A stretch of DNA of 64,000 nt from Bradyrhizobium barranii subsp. barranii (GCF_017565645.3 NZ_CP086136.1:806001-870000), one strand, 5' to 3'. Positions 35,821 through 45,052 are shown, counted from the first letter of the stretch. The notes: generated by a model from the sequence alone, not told the origin. Program-made: numbers and translations.

Positions 35821-36747
35821 ATGCCGCTCCGCCTGTTTCACTCCTCCGGCGATCTCATGGCCGACCGCCGTTTCGAGTTCGCGCGCGACCTCCAGCTCAA
35901 GGGCGATCTGCCCGCCGCCGCCGACCTCATCGAGCAGGCACTCGAACTCGCACCCAATTTTACGTCCGCGTGGTTCACGCTCGGTGAAATCCGCAGCCAG
36001 CTCGGGGAGCGTGACAAGGCCATCGCAGCATTTCGCAAAGCACGCGAGTCCGATCCCGAGGATCAGCACGGCGCCCATTTGCATCTGATACGGCTCGGCG
36101 ACGAGCAATTGTCCGAGATGCCGAAGGCCTATGTGCAGGCCCTCTTCGATCAATATGCGCCGCGCTTCGAGCACACGCTGATCAACGATCTCGACTATCG
36201 CGCACCGTCGCTGATCTTCAAGGCGGTGGTGGCCGCGCGCGTCGCCACCAAGAAGCCGGCCTTGTTCAAGCGCGCCATCGATCTCGGTTGCGGCACCGGG
36301 CTCGCCGCCGCCGCCTTCGCAAGACAGGTCGATCATTTCATCGGCATCGATCTGTCGGCCGGCATGATCAAGGAGGCGCGCGCGACAAACCTCTATACCG
36401 AGCTCGAAGTCGCCGACATGATCGAAGGCCTGCGCGGCAAGGCCGATGCGAGCGCGAACCTCGTCGTCGCCGCGGACGCCTTCGTCTATCTCTCCGATCT
36501 CGCGCCGGTTCTCGTCGAAGCCAAGCGCGTGCTCGTATCCGGCGGCGTGCTCGCTTTCACGCTGGAGACGCATGACGGCAGCGGCATCGTGCTCGGCGAA
36601 GGCCTGCGCTATGCCCATTCGGCGGAATATGTGCGCGGCGCGATGACGAAGGCCGGGCTCAAGCTGCTGACATTGGAGCCGGCATCGCCACGCATCGAGA
36701 ACAACGAGCCGGTGCGCGGCCTCGTCGTCGTCGCCGAGAAAACTTGA
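35821..36747 (+). CDS. Class I SAM-dependent methyltransferase with N-terminal TPR
   Basis: 308 residues. Residues 20-85 form TPR-like helices (LKGDLPAAADLIEQALELAPNFTSAWFTLGEIRSQLGERDKAIAAFRKA). The methyltransferase domain starts at about 155 with the AdoMet motif IDLGCGTGLAAAAFA and the acidic GIDLSAGMIKEA, and later the DAFVYLSDL strand. The TPR-methyltransferase fusion is common in rhizobia with unknown targets, probably a protein or small molecule. It sits within the repair locus, transcribed opposite to the exonuclease and in the same direction as the helicase. Confidence 0.88.
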   Translation: MPLRLFHSSGDLMADRRFEFARDLQLKGDLPAAADLIEQALELAPNFTSAWFTLGEIRSQLGERDKAIAAFRKARESDPEDQHGAHLHLIRLGDEQLSEMPKAYVQALFDQYAPRFEHTLINDLDYRAPSLIFKAVVAARVATKKPALFKRAIDLGCGTGLAAAAFARQVDHFIGIDLSAGMIKEARATNLYTELEVADMIEGLRGKADASANLVVAADAFVYLSDLAPVLVEAKRVLVSGGVLAFTLETHDGSGIVLGEGLRYAHSAEYVRGAMTKAGLKLLTLEPASPRIENNEPVRGLVVVAEKT

Positions 36748-36863
36748 GTTTAGGCGCTAAATGCACTGCGATTTAAGCGTCATTGCGTCGCAAAGCGGCG
36801 TCTTCCTACTTGCGAGCCGTGCTGCGTTGCCAGCACAATGCGCGCACTAGGGAGAAACAAATA

Positions 36864-38092
36864 ATGACCAAGAATCCATCGCGGCGCGATTTCAGCGCCG
36901 GTGCGCTCGCAACCATCGCCGCATCCACCTTGCCCGCGCCGTATGTCTGGGCCGCGGAGAAGAAATACGATGCGGGCGCCAGCGACACTGAGATCAAGAT
37001 CGGCCAGACCGTGCCGCATTCCGGGCCCGGCTCGCTGTACGGCGTGCTCGGCCGCATCGGCGAAGCCTATTTCCAGATGCTGAACGAGAAGGGCGGCATC
37101 AACGGCCGCAAGGTCAAGTTCCTCACCATGGACGACGCCTACAGCGCGCCGAAATGCGTCGAGGCGACGCGGCGCCTGGTCGAGCAGGAGGAAGTGCTCG
37201 CGCTCTACGGCTCGCTCGCACCGCGCCGCAGACCTCCGTGCACAAATATCTCAATTCCAAGGGCGTGCCGCAACTGCTGCTCAACACCGGCGCGTCCAAG
37301 TGGAACAATCCAAAAGAGTTCAAATGGACGATGGCGGGCCTGCCGCTCTATCCGACCGAAGCGCGCATCCTGGCGCGGCACGTCCTCAGCGTGAAGCCGA
37401 ATGCCAAGGTCGGCATTCTCTACCAGAACGACGATTTCGGCCGTGACTTCCTCGGTCCGTTCAAGAAGGTGCTGGCGGATGCCGGGGGCACCGCGCAGGT
37501 GATCATGGAGCAGACCTACGATCTGACCGATCCGACCGTCGATTCCCAGCTCATCAATCTCTCGAAATCGGGCGCCGACGTCTTCTACAACATTTCCACC
37601 GGCAAGGCGTCGTCGCAGTCGATCCGCAAAGTGGCCGAGCTCGGCTGGAAGCCGCTGCAATTGTTGTCAGCCGGTTCGACCGGTCGTTCGATCCTCAACG
37701 CAGCAGGCCTCGAGAACGCCACCGGCATCGTCGCCATCCGCTACAACAAGGAAGTCGGCCTGCCCAAATGGGAGAAGGACCCGGACGTGATGGCGTTCGA
37801 GGAGCTGCGCAAGAAGTACACGCCGGCGATCGATCAGGACAACACCATCGCCTTTGCCGGCTACGGCCAGGCCGTCACCATGGGCGAGATCCTGCGCCGC
37901 TGCGGCGACGATCTCACCCGCGCCAACGTGCTGAAGCAGGCGTCCACGCTCGCAGGCTTCCACTCGCCCTATTTCCTCGACGGCGTCACCTACAGCTACA
38001 CGCCCGAGGACTACACGCCGATGAAGACGCTCTTCATCTCCACCTTCAGCGGCAAGGACTGGGACATCTCTGACAAGCCGATGTCGGAGTAG
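36864..38092 (+). pseudogene. ABC transporter substrate-binding protein (branched-chain amino acid type), frameshifted
   Basis: The N-terminal part (MTKNPSRRDFSAGALATIAAS, a Tat-like export signal) reads normally as a LivJ/urea-type type I binding protein to LALYGSL. A missing G at about 37218 then shifts the frame. The expected continuation TAPQTSVHKYLNSKGVPQLLLNTGASKW is found at once in the other frame and runs to the stop at 38092. Restored, the protein would have about 409 residues, the normal size. No permease or ATPase genes are next to it. As sequenced, the 5' part makes 176 residues and cannot bind substrate. It could be a recent mutation or a base-call error. Confidence 0.86.
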
Positions 38093-38107
38093 GTGCGGGC
38101 AGGGAGC

Positions 38108-38201
38108 CGTAGGGTGGGCAAAGGCGCACTCGCGCCGTGCCCACCATCTCTCCCGGTGCTCGGGGCGAATGGTGGGCACGCTTCGCTTTGCCCACCCTAC
38201 G
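38108..38201. repeat. Palindromic intergenic repeat, CGTAGGGTGGGCAAAG type
   Basis: Same family as 25187-25267: arms CGTAGGGTGGGCAAAGGCGC and GCGTGCCCACC..., ending CTTTGCCCACCCTACG. It lies between the broken binding protein and the helicase, and the helicase frame is open through it, which could mislead start-site prediction. Confidence 0.85.
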
Positions 38202-38251
38202 GGGCCTCCCACCCCTCGACGAACCCACCCCCACGGCTTACCTGTGATGCC

Positions 38252-40828
38252 GTGCCGCCCCGCATTCTCAAAATCCCGGCCGAGCCGGCCACGCTGCTGC
38301 CCGACCGCTTCCAGGCGTGGTTTGCGGCGCGCGGCTGGTCGCCGCGTGAGCATCAGCTCGCGCTGCTGGACAAGGCGCGCGAGGATCGTTCCGCACTGCT
38401 GGTCGCGCCCACCGGCGCGGGCAAGACGCTGGCGGGATTTCTGCCGACGCTGGTGGAGCTCTCGACGCAGCCGGTCGGACGGGACGCAGGCGCGAAGCAA
38501 AGCCTCGTCTCCACCGGCCGCGATGTTCGCCGCAGCGATGGCCTGCACACGCTCTACATCTCGCCGCTGAAAGCGCTCGCCGTCGATATCGCCCGCAATC
38601 TCGAGCGGCCGATTGCGGAGATGGGGCTGCCGATCAAGGTCGAGACCCGCACCGGCGACACGCCGGTGTCGCGGCGGCAGCGCCAGCGGCGCTATCCGCC
38701 CGATATCCTGCTGACGACGCCTGAGCAGGTCGCACTGCTGCTCTCCTCCGACGACGCGCCGTTCCTGTTCTCCTCCTTGAAGCGCATCGTGCTCGACGAG
38801 CTCCACGCGCTGGTGACGTCCAAGCGCGGCGATCTGCTTTCGCTGGGTCTGGCGCGGCTCTGGCGGCTGGCGCCGCAGCTGCGCGCGATCGGCCTGTCGG
38901 CGACCGTGGCCGAGCCGGACCAGCTTGCGCGCTTCCTGGTGCCGCAGCCCGGCGGGAAGGAGGCGGCCGCCGACATTGTCGTCGCCGGCGGTGCCGCGCC
39001 GCCGCTGGTCGAGATGCTGGATACCCGCGAACGCCTGCCCTGGGCAGGCCACAGCGCGCGCCACGCGCTTCCCGAAATCTACGAGCTGATCAAGGCGAAC
39101 AAGACCACGCTCGTCTTCGTCAACACCCGCAGCCAGGCCGAGATGCTGTTCCAGAATCTCTGGAGCATGAACGACGACAACCTCGCGATCGCGCTGCATC
39201 ACGGCTCGCTCGACGTCGCCCAGCGCCGCAAGGTCGAGGACGCGATGTCGGCGGGCAGACTGCGCGGCGTGGTCTGCACCTCTTCGCTCGACCTCGGCGT
39301 CGATTGGGGCGATGTCGATCTCGTCGTCAATATCGGTGCGCCAAAAGGCTCTTCGCGTCTGATGCAGCGGATCGGCCGCGCCAATCACCGCCTTGATGAA
39401 GCCTCGCGCGCGGTGCTGGTGCCGGCGAACCGGTTCGAGGTGCTGGAGTGCCGCGCCGCGATCGATGCGATCGCCGAGAATGCGCAGGATACGCCACCCT
39501 TGCGCACCGGCGCACTCGACGTGCTGGCCCAGCACGTGCTCGGCCGCGCCTGCGGCGAGCCGTTTCTGAGCGATGATCTCTACAGCGAGGTGCTCACGGC
39601 CGCGCCTTACTCAGATCTCGACCGGCAGGATTTCGACGACGTCGTCGATTTCGTCGCCTCCGGTGGCTACGCGCTGAAGACCTACGAGCGCTTCGCCCGC
39701 ATCAAGCAGGACAAGCAGGGGCGCTGGCGCGTCGCCAATCCAAAGGTGCGGCAGAGCTATCGTCTCAATGTCGGCACCATCGTCGAGGAGCCGATGCTGA
39801 AGGTGCGGCTCGTTCGTGGGCGCTCCACCGGCAGCGGCTCGACCGGCGCCATCGCGCGCGGCGGCCGCGTGCTCGGCGAAATCGAGGAATATTTTATCGA
39901 GGGCCTGACCGCCGGCGACACCTTTGTGTTCGGCGGCGAAGTCGTGCGCTATGAGGCGTTGGCCGAGGATCAGGTCTATGTTTCCCGCGCCAACGACAAA
40001 GACCCGAAAGTGCCGTCCTATATGGGCGGCAAATTTCCGCTCTCGACCTATCTTGCCGAGCGCGTGCGCCGTCTGCTCGACGACCGCCGTGCATGGAACG
40101 CTCTGCCTGAGCAGGTGCGCGACTGGCTGTCGTTGCAGAAAGACGTCTCACGTGTGCCCGGCGTGCGCGAACTGCTGGTCGAGACCTTTCCACGCGGCAA
40201 CAAGCATTATCTCATTTGCTATCCCTTCGAGGGCCGGCTCGCGCACCAGACGCTGGGCATGCTGCTGACGCGGCGGCTGGAGCGGATGCGCGCCCGGCCG
40301 CTCGGCTTCGTCGCCAATGAATATGCGGTGGCGATCTGGGGGCTTGGCGATGCCTCCTTCATGATCCGCAACGGCCAGCTCGATCTCGACGCGCTGTTCA
40401 ACCCGGACATGCTCGGGGACGATCTCGAAGCCTGGCTCGCGGAATCCGCGCTGATGAAGCGCACCTTCCGCAATTGCGCGCTGATCTCCGGCCTGATCGA
40501 GCGGCGCTTCACCAGCGAGGACAAGAGCCGCCGCCAGGTGCTGTTCTCGACCGATCTCGTCTACGACGTCCTGCGCAAGCACCAGGCCGATCACGTGTTG
40601 CTGCGCGCCGCCCGTGCTGATGCCGCTACCGGCCTGCTTGACCTGCGCCGTCTCGGCGCCATGCTTGCCCGCATCCAGGGCCGCATCACGCATCGGGAAC
40701 TCGATCACGTCTCGCCGCTCGCCGTGCCCGTGATGCTGGAAATCGGCCGCGAGTCAGTCTATGGCGAAGCTGGCGACGAGCTCCTGGCGGAAGCCGCCGA
40801 TGAGCTTGTCAAAGAGGCGATGTCGTAG
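38252..40828 (+). CDS. Ligase-associated DEXH-box helicase, Lhr type
   Basis: 858 residues; a 3'-5' DNA translocase of the Lhr-core group, found together with the ligase, exonuclease and PdeM. Motifs in order: Walker A APTGAGKTLAG, Ia YISPLKALAV, Walker B IVLDELHALV, III LSATVAEPD, V TSSLDLGVDWGDVDLVVNIGAP, VI RLMQRIGRANHR, then the winged-helix and Lhr-specific C-terminus. I use the GTG at 38252, after the repeat; the frame is open further upstream, but only through the repeat. A short extra loop (VGRDAGAKQSLVSTGRDVRR) follows motif I. It runs in the same direction as pdeM, 116 bp upstream of it. Confidence 0.9.
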   Translation: MPPRILKIPAEPATLLPDRFQAWFAARGWSPREHQLALLDKAREDRSALLVAPTGAGKTLAGFLPTLVELSTQPVGRDAGAKQSLVSTGRDVRRSDGLHTLYISPLKALAVDIARNLERPIAEMGLPIKVETRTGDTPVSRRQRQRRYPPDILLTTPEQVALLLSSDDAPFLFSSLKRIVLDELHALVTSKRGDLLSLGLARLWRLAPQLRAIGLSATVAEPDQLARFLVPQPGGKEAAADIVVAGGAAPPLVEMLDTRERLPWAGHSARHALPEIYELIKANKTTLVFVNTRSQAEMLFQNLWSMNDDNLAIALHHGSLDVAQRRKVEDAMSAGRLRGVVCTSSLDLGVDWGDVDLVVNIGAPKGSSRLMQRIGRANHRLDEASRAVLVPANRFEVLECRAAIDAIAENAQDTPPLRTGALDVLAQHVLGRACGEPFLSDDLYSEVLTAAPYSDLDRQDFDDVVDFVASGGYALKTYERFARIKQDKQGRWRVANPKVRQSYRLNVGTIVEEPMLKVRLVRGRSTGSGSTGAIARGGRVLGEIEEYFIEGLTAGDTFVFGGEVVRYEALAEDQVYVSRANDKDPKVPSYMGGKFPLSTYLAERVRRLLDDRRAWNALPEQVRDWLSLQKDVSRVPGVRELLVETFPRGNKHYLICYPFEGRLAHQTLGMLLTRRLERMRARPLGFVANEYAVAIWGLGDASFMIRNGQLDLDALFNPDMLGDDLEAWLAESALMKRTFRNCALISGLIERRFTSEDKSRRQVLFSTDLVYDVLRKHQADHVLLRAARADAATGLLDLRRLGAMLARIQGRITHRELDHVSPLAVPVMLEIGRESVYGEAGDELLAEAADELVKEAMS

Positions 40829-40865
40829 AGAATTTTACCAGTGGTGCGCGCAACTCCATCCACAT

Positions 40866-40950
40866 CGTCATGCCCGGGCTTGACCCGGGCATCCACGTCT
40901 TTGCTTCCGCGGCAAGAACGTGGATGGCCGGGACGAGCCCGGCCATGACG
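40866..40950. repeat. Palindromic repeat, CGTCATG...CATGACG type, ending in the pdeM start codon
   Basis: Near-perfect inverted arms: CGTCATGCCCGGGCTTGACCCGGGC and GACGAGCCCGGCCATGACG, with inner ATCCACGTCTT / ACGTGGAT. The ATG at 40945-40947 inside the right arm is the likely pdeM start. Confidence 0.85.
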
Positions 40951-41643
40951 GAGCAAGTGGCGCTATCGATCACTTCAACGCTTGCACTGGATATCGCCGG
41001 TGTGACCTTCGCAACCGATCTCTCCGGTGCGCTGTTCTGGGAAGAACAGCGCCTGCTCGTCGTCTCCGATCTGCATCTGGAAAAAGGGTCCAGCTTCGCC
41101 ACGCGTGGCGTGCTGCTGCCGCCTTACGATACGTTGGCAACGCTGAGCCGTCTCGCTGCTGTCATCTCCCGCCATAATCCCCGAACGGTTGTCGCGCTCG
41201 GCGACAGTTTTCACGACCGAACCGCGCATGAGCGGTTGTCGTCCGACGATCGCGATGCTGTTGCCGCGCTCCAGACTGGCCGCGACTGGATCTGGATCTC
41301 GGGCAATCACGATCCGATGCTGCCGCGCGATCTGGGCGGGACCGTCGCCGACGAAGTCGCGATCGGTCCGATCACCTTCCGCCATGAGCCAACAGGTGCG
41401 CGCGGCGAGATCGCCGGACATCTGCATCCGAAGGCGCGCGTCTCCGCACGCGGCCGCTCGATGGAACGCCGCTGCTTCGCCAGCGATGGGATGCGCGCCG
41501 TGATGCCCGCCTTCGGCGCCTATGCCGGCGGTCTCAGCATCCGCGATGCCGCGTTCGCAAAGATCTTTCCCAGCAATGGCTTTGTCGCCCATCTGCTCGG
41601 TGACCGCCGCGTCCACGCCATTGCGGCCTCGCGCTGTTGTTGA
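40945..41643 (+). CDS. pdeM: Ligase-associated DNA damage response endonuclease PdeM
   Basis: 232 residues of the calcineurin-like phosphoesterase fold. Metal-binding motifs are SDLHLEKG, ALGDSFHDR, ISGNHDPM and EIAGHLHPK. It is the fourth partner of the helicase-ligase-exonuclease set and probably nicks or cleans DNA ends. The ATG at 40945 lies in the right arm of a repeat. An ORF start at 40870 would add 25 residues that are merely translated repeat. No obvious ribosome binding site precedes the ATG, so the true start may lie slightly downstream. Confidence 0.85.
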   Translation: MTEQVALSITSTLALDIAGVTFATDLSGALFWEEQRLLVVSDLHLEKGSSFATRGVLLPPYDTLATLSRLAAVISRHNPRTVVALGDSFHDRTAHERLSSDDRDAVAALQTGRDWIWISGNHDPMLPRDLGGTVADEVAIGPITFRHEPTGARGEIAGHLHPKARVSARGRSMERRCFASDGMRAVMPAFGAYAGGLSIRDAAFAKIFPSNGFVAHLLGDRRVHAIAASRCC

Positions 41644-41800
41644 GATCCCGGCCTCGTGCCAACCGGATTCATCGGGCCCGCCAAAGGAAAATAGGACAGG
41701 ACTACGTCCAGTACTTATCCGGAATCGCCTAAGTTCATAGGTACCTCTAACTTGCCAATTGCCGGGGCTGGATTTCATCCCGAACACGATTGCAACCGGC

Positions 41801-41829
41801 AAAGGGGTCGCTGCGAGGCGGCCCCTTTC
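41801..41829 (+). terminator. Hairpin after pdeM
   Basis: An 11-bp stem AAAGGGGTCGC / GCGGCCCCTTT with one G-U pair and loop TGCGAG. The following bases (CGATTCC) are not a T-run, so termination is likely but not certain. It lies about 160 bp after the pdeM stop, before the LexA-like box. Confidence 0.55.
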
Positions 41830-41862
41830 GATTCCGCCAGTCGGACTTTGTCCCCTGTTCCG

Positions 41863-41877
41863 GAACAAATTAAGAAC
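41863..41877 (+). promoter_or_regulatory. Candidate LexA (SOS) box, GAAC-N7-GAAC
   Basis: GAAC-AAATTAA-GAAC is a perfect match to the alphaproteobacterial LexA operator (GTTC/GAAC direct repeat with 7-bp spacer). It overlaps a further palindrome TGTTCCGGAACA (41856-41867). A possible -10 TATATC at 41896-41901 would place the -35 region on the second half-site, where LexA would block transcription. It is 86 bp upstream of the next ATG. Confidence 0.65.
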
Positions 41878-41962
41878 AATTTAGCAAGTCTTTGATATAT
41901 CATTGTGATTCGGCGCGTTGCCGACACAATATCTAGCGTCCGTCAGACTTTGCGAGGACTAC

Positions 41963-42394
41963 ATGTCCACCATCGCCTTCGATCAATTTGCCCTCACTCG
42001 GATCGCCGATTTCGCGCGCTCGCTGTCGCGGCTGCATCAGGCCGCGCGGCGCTACGCGGTCGATGACGACCAGTTCGACCGCGAGTTCAACGCGGTGTGC
42101 CAGTCGATCTGGGGCTACACCATCGACGACGTCAGCGACGATCTGTTCTCGGTCGAGGATCATCTGTTCCTCGACACGCTGGACGAAGCGCATGCGCGCA
42201 TCTTCGCAGCCGAGCAGGGTTACGATCTCATCGGCGAGGCGGGCATGCTCACCGACTGGTGGGGCTTCTGCTGGATGATCCTGGCCGAGAAGCGCGGCCT
42301 GTTGACTCAGGAAAACCGCGCCGCCGCGCGTGCGGCGATCGAGGAGAAATATCTGGCGGCCCCGAACGTGATCGGGGTGATCATCGGGAGATGA
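41963..42394 (+). CDS. Conserved hypothetical acidic protein beside the repair genes
   Basis: 143 residues from the ATG at 41963 (GAGGAC upstream). It is mostly alpha-helical with many Asp/Glu (DDVSDDLFSVEDHLFLDTLDEAHARIF) and Trp-rich segment DWWGFCWMILAEKRG. There are no signal peptide and no membrane spans. I do not recognise a family. The LexA-like box upstream and the adjacent PdeM gene suggest, but do not prove, a part in the DNA damage response. Confidence 0.75.
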   Translation: MSTIAFDQFALTRIADFARSLSRLHQAARRYAVDDDQFDREFNAVCQSIWGYTIDDVSDDLFSVEDHLFLDTLDEAHARIFAAEQGYDLIGEAGMLTDWWGFCWMILAEKRGLLTQENRAAARAAIEEKYLAAPNVIGVIIGR

Positions 42395-42407
42395 CGCAGC
42401 ACTCTCC

Positions 42408-42486
42408 GTCACTGCGAGCGTAGCGAAGCAATCCATAATCTGTTCGCGGTGACAGACTGGATTGCTTCGCTGCGCTCGCAATGACG
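42408..42486. repeat. Palindromic intergenic repeat, CGTCACTGCGAGCG...CGCAATGACG type
   Basis: Arms TGCGAGCGTAGCGAAGCAATCCA and TGGATTGCTTCGCTGCGCTCGCA are inverted with near-perfect complementarity around TAATCTGTTCGCGGTGACAGAC. It lies between convergent genes. Confidence 0.8.
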
Positions 42487-42505
42487 ACTTTGATTCAGTT
42501 GGGGC

Positions 42506-43321
42506 TTAGTCCAGCCCCGCCCGCTTCGCCGGCTTCTGTGCAGGGGTCTTCGGCACCGTCACGTCAGGCAGCGCCTCGCGCACGATCTCGACTGAGGCCG
42601 GCGCATCTGCCGCGACCGTCTCCGCGCGCACCGGGGCCACCTTCATCTCGCCGAGCCGCGCGCGAACCTGCGCGGTGAGGCCGGGGTAGGAGGCAACCGG
42701 CGTGAAGTCCGCAGCCTGGTCATTGCCGACGCGGATGCCCGTATAGGCGACGAGGCCGTCGCTGGTCGCGATCACGTCGCCGGCTTTCAGCGAGGAATCC
42801 AGCGCGAGATCGACCGGGGCGAGGCCGACCGGCTCGCGGCCGTTGCAGGTGCAGTCGGCGCGCAGCGCCTTGCGATAGGCGAACGCGTTTTCGCTGTCGG
42901 CGTAGCGTTCGCCGGTTTGCGAAGCGGCGCCGTCGATCGAAGAGCCGAAATAGACCTTTGTCGTGGTGGCAGGACAGAACGCCTGACACATCTGAGCGGG
43001 CGAGGCGAGGCCGCGCATCAGCGGAAAATATTTGCCGTCGCAGGTGCGCACGCAGAAGGCCGGGCCGGAGCCGCCGGCCGCCGCCGCGCGTGTCGGGGGC
43101 ACATATTGCGGGTTTGCGGGATTCTGCTGGCTGGCGAAGGGATCGGCAAAGGAGTTCGACTGCTGCGGAACCTCACGCTGCGGCCGGGGCCGCTGCATTC
43201 CGCCGAAGAAGAAGTCGAACAGGCCTTCGGCCGAAGCCGGGACTGGAGCCGCAAGCAGCGGGGCCGCCAGGCTGGCGGCCACAAGCATCGCGCGACGCGC
43301 ATGGGACAAGGCTGTACGCAA
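42506..43321 (-). CDS. DUF2865 domain secreted protein
   Basis: 271 residues with a signal peptide (MLVAASLAAPLLAAPVPASAEG). A Pro/Gln-rich linker (residues 35-85) is followed by a cysteine-rich domain: AFCVRTCDGKYFPL, MCQAFCPA and VYFGSSIDG, with a late CTCNGREPVG. This matches DUF2865, which is found in Rhizobiales and has no known function. The paired cysteines suggest a disulfide-bonded periplasmic or cell-envelope domain. The C-terminal 90 residues are Val/Ala-rich and end in a lysine-rich tail. Confidence 0.82.
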   Translation of the reverse strand: MRTALSHARRAMLVAASLAAPLLAAPVPASAEGLFDFFFGGMQRPRPQREVPQQSNSFADPFASQQNPANPQYVPPTRAAAAGGSGPAFCVRTCDGKYFPLMRGLASPAQMCQAFCPATTTKVYFGSSIDGAASQTGERYADSENAFAYRKALRADCTCNGREPVGLAPVDLALDSSLKAGDVIATSDGLVAYTGIRVGNDQAADFTPVASYPGLTAQVRARLGEMKVAPVRAETVAADAPASVEIVREALPDVTVPKTPAQKPAKRAGLD

Positions 43322-43520
43322 TGCTCACTCCGACGCTACTGAACCGGCCGGAACCTTCCGAGGTCTCGGCACATGATTCACCATAGTGCTGGATGGTAAA
43401 TGAGCAGTTGAGCGGAGGCGATTTCAAGTCGAGGCCGTGACCTCTTCAAGGCCGGGCACAGCTTCCGGCGGATGGTTGCTTCCGGGCAACGCCCGGGCAT
43501 GGACGGACTGTCTCGCGGCC

Positions 43521-44084
43521 TTAAGCCTTCAGGAACTCCGACGCCTTGTACAGCGAGCGGAACGGCAGGCCGGCCGCGCCAAACGTGTCGGTGGCGCCTT
43601 CCTCGCGGTCGACCATGGTCAGCACCAGCACCACTTCGGCGCCGGTCTCGCGCACGGATTCCACCGCCTTCATCGCCGAGCCGCCCGTGGTGGTGACGTC
43701 CTCGACGATCACGACGCGCTTGCCTTCGAGCGTCTCGCCCTTGGGCAGACCTTCGATCGCGAGCTTCGCGCCGTGCTCCTTCGGCTTCTTGCGCACGAAG
43801 AACGCCGCGATTGGATGGCCCTTGATCCAGGAGATCTGCGCCAGCGCGCCGGCCAGCGGCACCGCGCCCATCTCGAGCCCGCCGATGAAGTCGAGCTGGT
43901 CGTCCTTCAGCGCCTCATAGGTCAGCTCGGCGAGCAGCGTCGCGCCCTCGGGGTCGAGCATGGTCGGCTTGAGGTTGAAGTAGAAATCGCTCTTGCGGCC
44001 CGACGCGAGCGTGACGTCACCGCGGCCGAAGGAGCGCCGGCGGATGATTTCGAACAGGCGGGCGCGGGAGGCAGATTTCGACAC
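43521..44084 (-). CDS. pyrE: Orotate phosphoribosyltransferase
   Basis: 187 residues; joins orotate to PRPP to give OMP in pyrimidine synthesis. The PRPP-binding motif is [17 protein letters not shown], with the '[10 protein letters not shown]' start of the domain and the [10 protein letters not shown] loop carrying catalytic lysines. Start is GTG at 44084 with GAGGGA just upstream. The frame continues open upstream through an opposite-strand gene, which makes a misleading 637-codon ORF. Divergent from the GST gene at 44256. Confidence 0.94.
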   Translation of the reverse strand: MSKSASRARLFEIIRRRSFGRGDVTLASGRKSDFYFNLKPTMLDPEGATLLAELTYEALKDDQLDFIGGLEMGAVPLAGALAQISWIKGHPIAAFFVRKKPKEHGAKLAIEGLPKGETLEGKRVVIVEDVTTTGGSAMKAVESVRETGAEVVLVLTMVDREEGATDTFGAAGLPFRSLYKASEFLKA

Positions 44085-44255
44085 GGCGGTCCCTCGGGGC
44101 TTTTTGGAGGTGGCGGAATTTATCCGCGACGGCCGCGACATTCCAGAGGGGACCGGTCGAGTCAACAGGGATCGGCCATCCCGGTCCGCCAGTTGTGGGG
44201 GTGCAACCTTCTGGAGTAGTTGGATGCCAGATATCTCGGGGAAGGAAATGCCTGA

Positions 44256-44882
44256 ATGACCATCGAGCTGCACACCTGGAACACGCCGAACGGCCGCAAG
44301 ATCTCGGTCGCATTGGAGGAAATGGGGCTGCCTTACAAGGTGGTGCCGGTGAACATCACCAAGGGCGAGCAGATGGCGCCGGGCTTCCTGAAGCTCAGCC
44401 CCAACAACAAGATCCCGGCGATCGTCGACCCCGAGGGCCCGGACGGCAAGCCCGTCAGCATCTTCGAGTCCGGTGCGATCCTGCTCTATCTCGGCGAAAA
44501 GACCGGCAAATTCCTGCCGAAATCGCTCTCGGAGCGCATCCCCGTCTATGAATGGCTGATGTGGCAGATGGGCGGCTTCGGCCCGATGCCCGGCCAGGTG
44601 CACCATTTCATCGCGCTCGAGAACGAGCAGGATCGCGCCTATGGCCTGAAGCGCTACATGGCGGAGACGCGCCGGCTCTACGGCGTGCTGGACCGCCGGT
44701 TGGAGGCCCACGACTTCGTCGCCGGCGACCTCTCGGTTGCCGATTTTGCCATCCTGGGCTGGGCCTGGCGCCACCCTCGCCACAAGGTTGAGCTGGCCGA
44801 TTTTCCCAACGTCAAGCGCTGGTATGAGGCGCTGATGGCCCGTCCCGCGGTGAAGCGGGGCATGGACGCGAAGCTGGATTGA
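44256..44882 (+). CDS. Glutathione S-transferase, YghU/YfcG-like
   Basis: 208 residues. The N-terminal thioredoxin-fold reads [24 protein letters not shown], with the catalytic Asn/Thr rather than Tyr of the Nu-class (NTPNG). IPAIVDPEG and [19 protein letters not shown] bind glutathione, and the helical C-terminal domain contains the N-capping box [11 protein letters not shown]. Nu-class members reduce disulfides or peroxides with two glutathiones. Length is normal. It ends 10 bp before a long palindromic repeat. Confidence 0.92.
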   Translation: MTIELHTWNTPNGRKISVALEEMGLPYKVVPVNITKGEQMAPGFLKLSPNNKIPAIVDPEGPDGKPVSIFESGAILLYLGEKTGKFLPKSLSERIPVYEWLMWQMGGFGPMPGQVHHFIALENEQDRAYGLKRYMAETRRLYGVLDRRLEAHDFVAGDLSVADFAILGWAWRHPRHKVELADFPNVKRWYEALMARPAVKRGMDAKLD

Positions 44883-44891
44883 GGGGCCTTT

Positions 44892-45043
44892 TTCCCTCCC
44901 CCCTTGTGGGGGAAGGTGGCTCGCCGCGCAGCGGCGAGACGGGTGAGGGGTCTGTCTCCGCGAGTCCAGCTGTCTTCGAATGCGCGGAGAAAGACCCCTC
45001 ATCCGGCGCTTCGCGCCAGCTTCTCCCACAAGGGGAGAAGGAA
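44892..45043. repeat. Long palindromic intergenic repeat, CCCTCCCC type
   Basis: Inverted C-rich and G-rich ends (TTTCCCTCCCCCCTTGTGGG and CCCACAAGGGGAGAAGG) and inner GGTGAGGGGTCT / AGACCCCTCATCC. Related to 18553-18716 and to the copy within the ligase gene. Confidence 0.8.
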
Positions 45044-45052
45044 GAAAAATAA

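Noticed and set aside
37667..39535. 622-codon minus-strand frame across the binding protein and helicase
   Set aside because: Shadow of the helicase reading frame; composition is Arg/Gly/Gln-rich without domains.
40870..40944. N-terminal extension MPGLDPGIHVF of PdeM
   Set aside because: This is a translated palindromic repeat and occurs as a false peptide in many unrelated positions.
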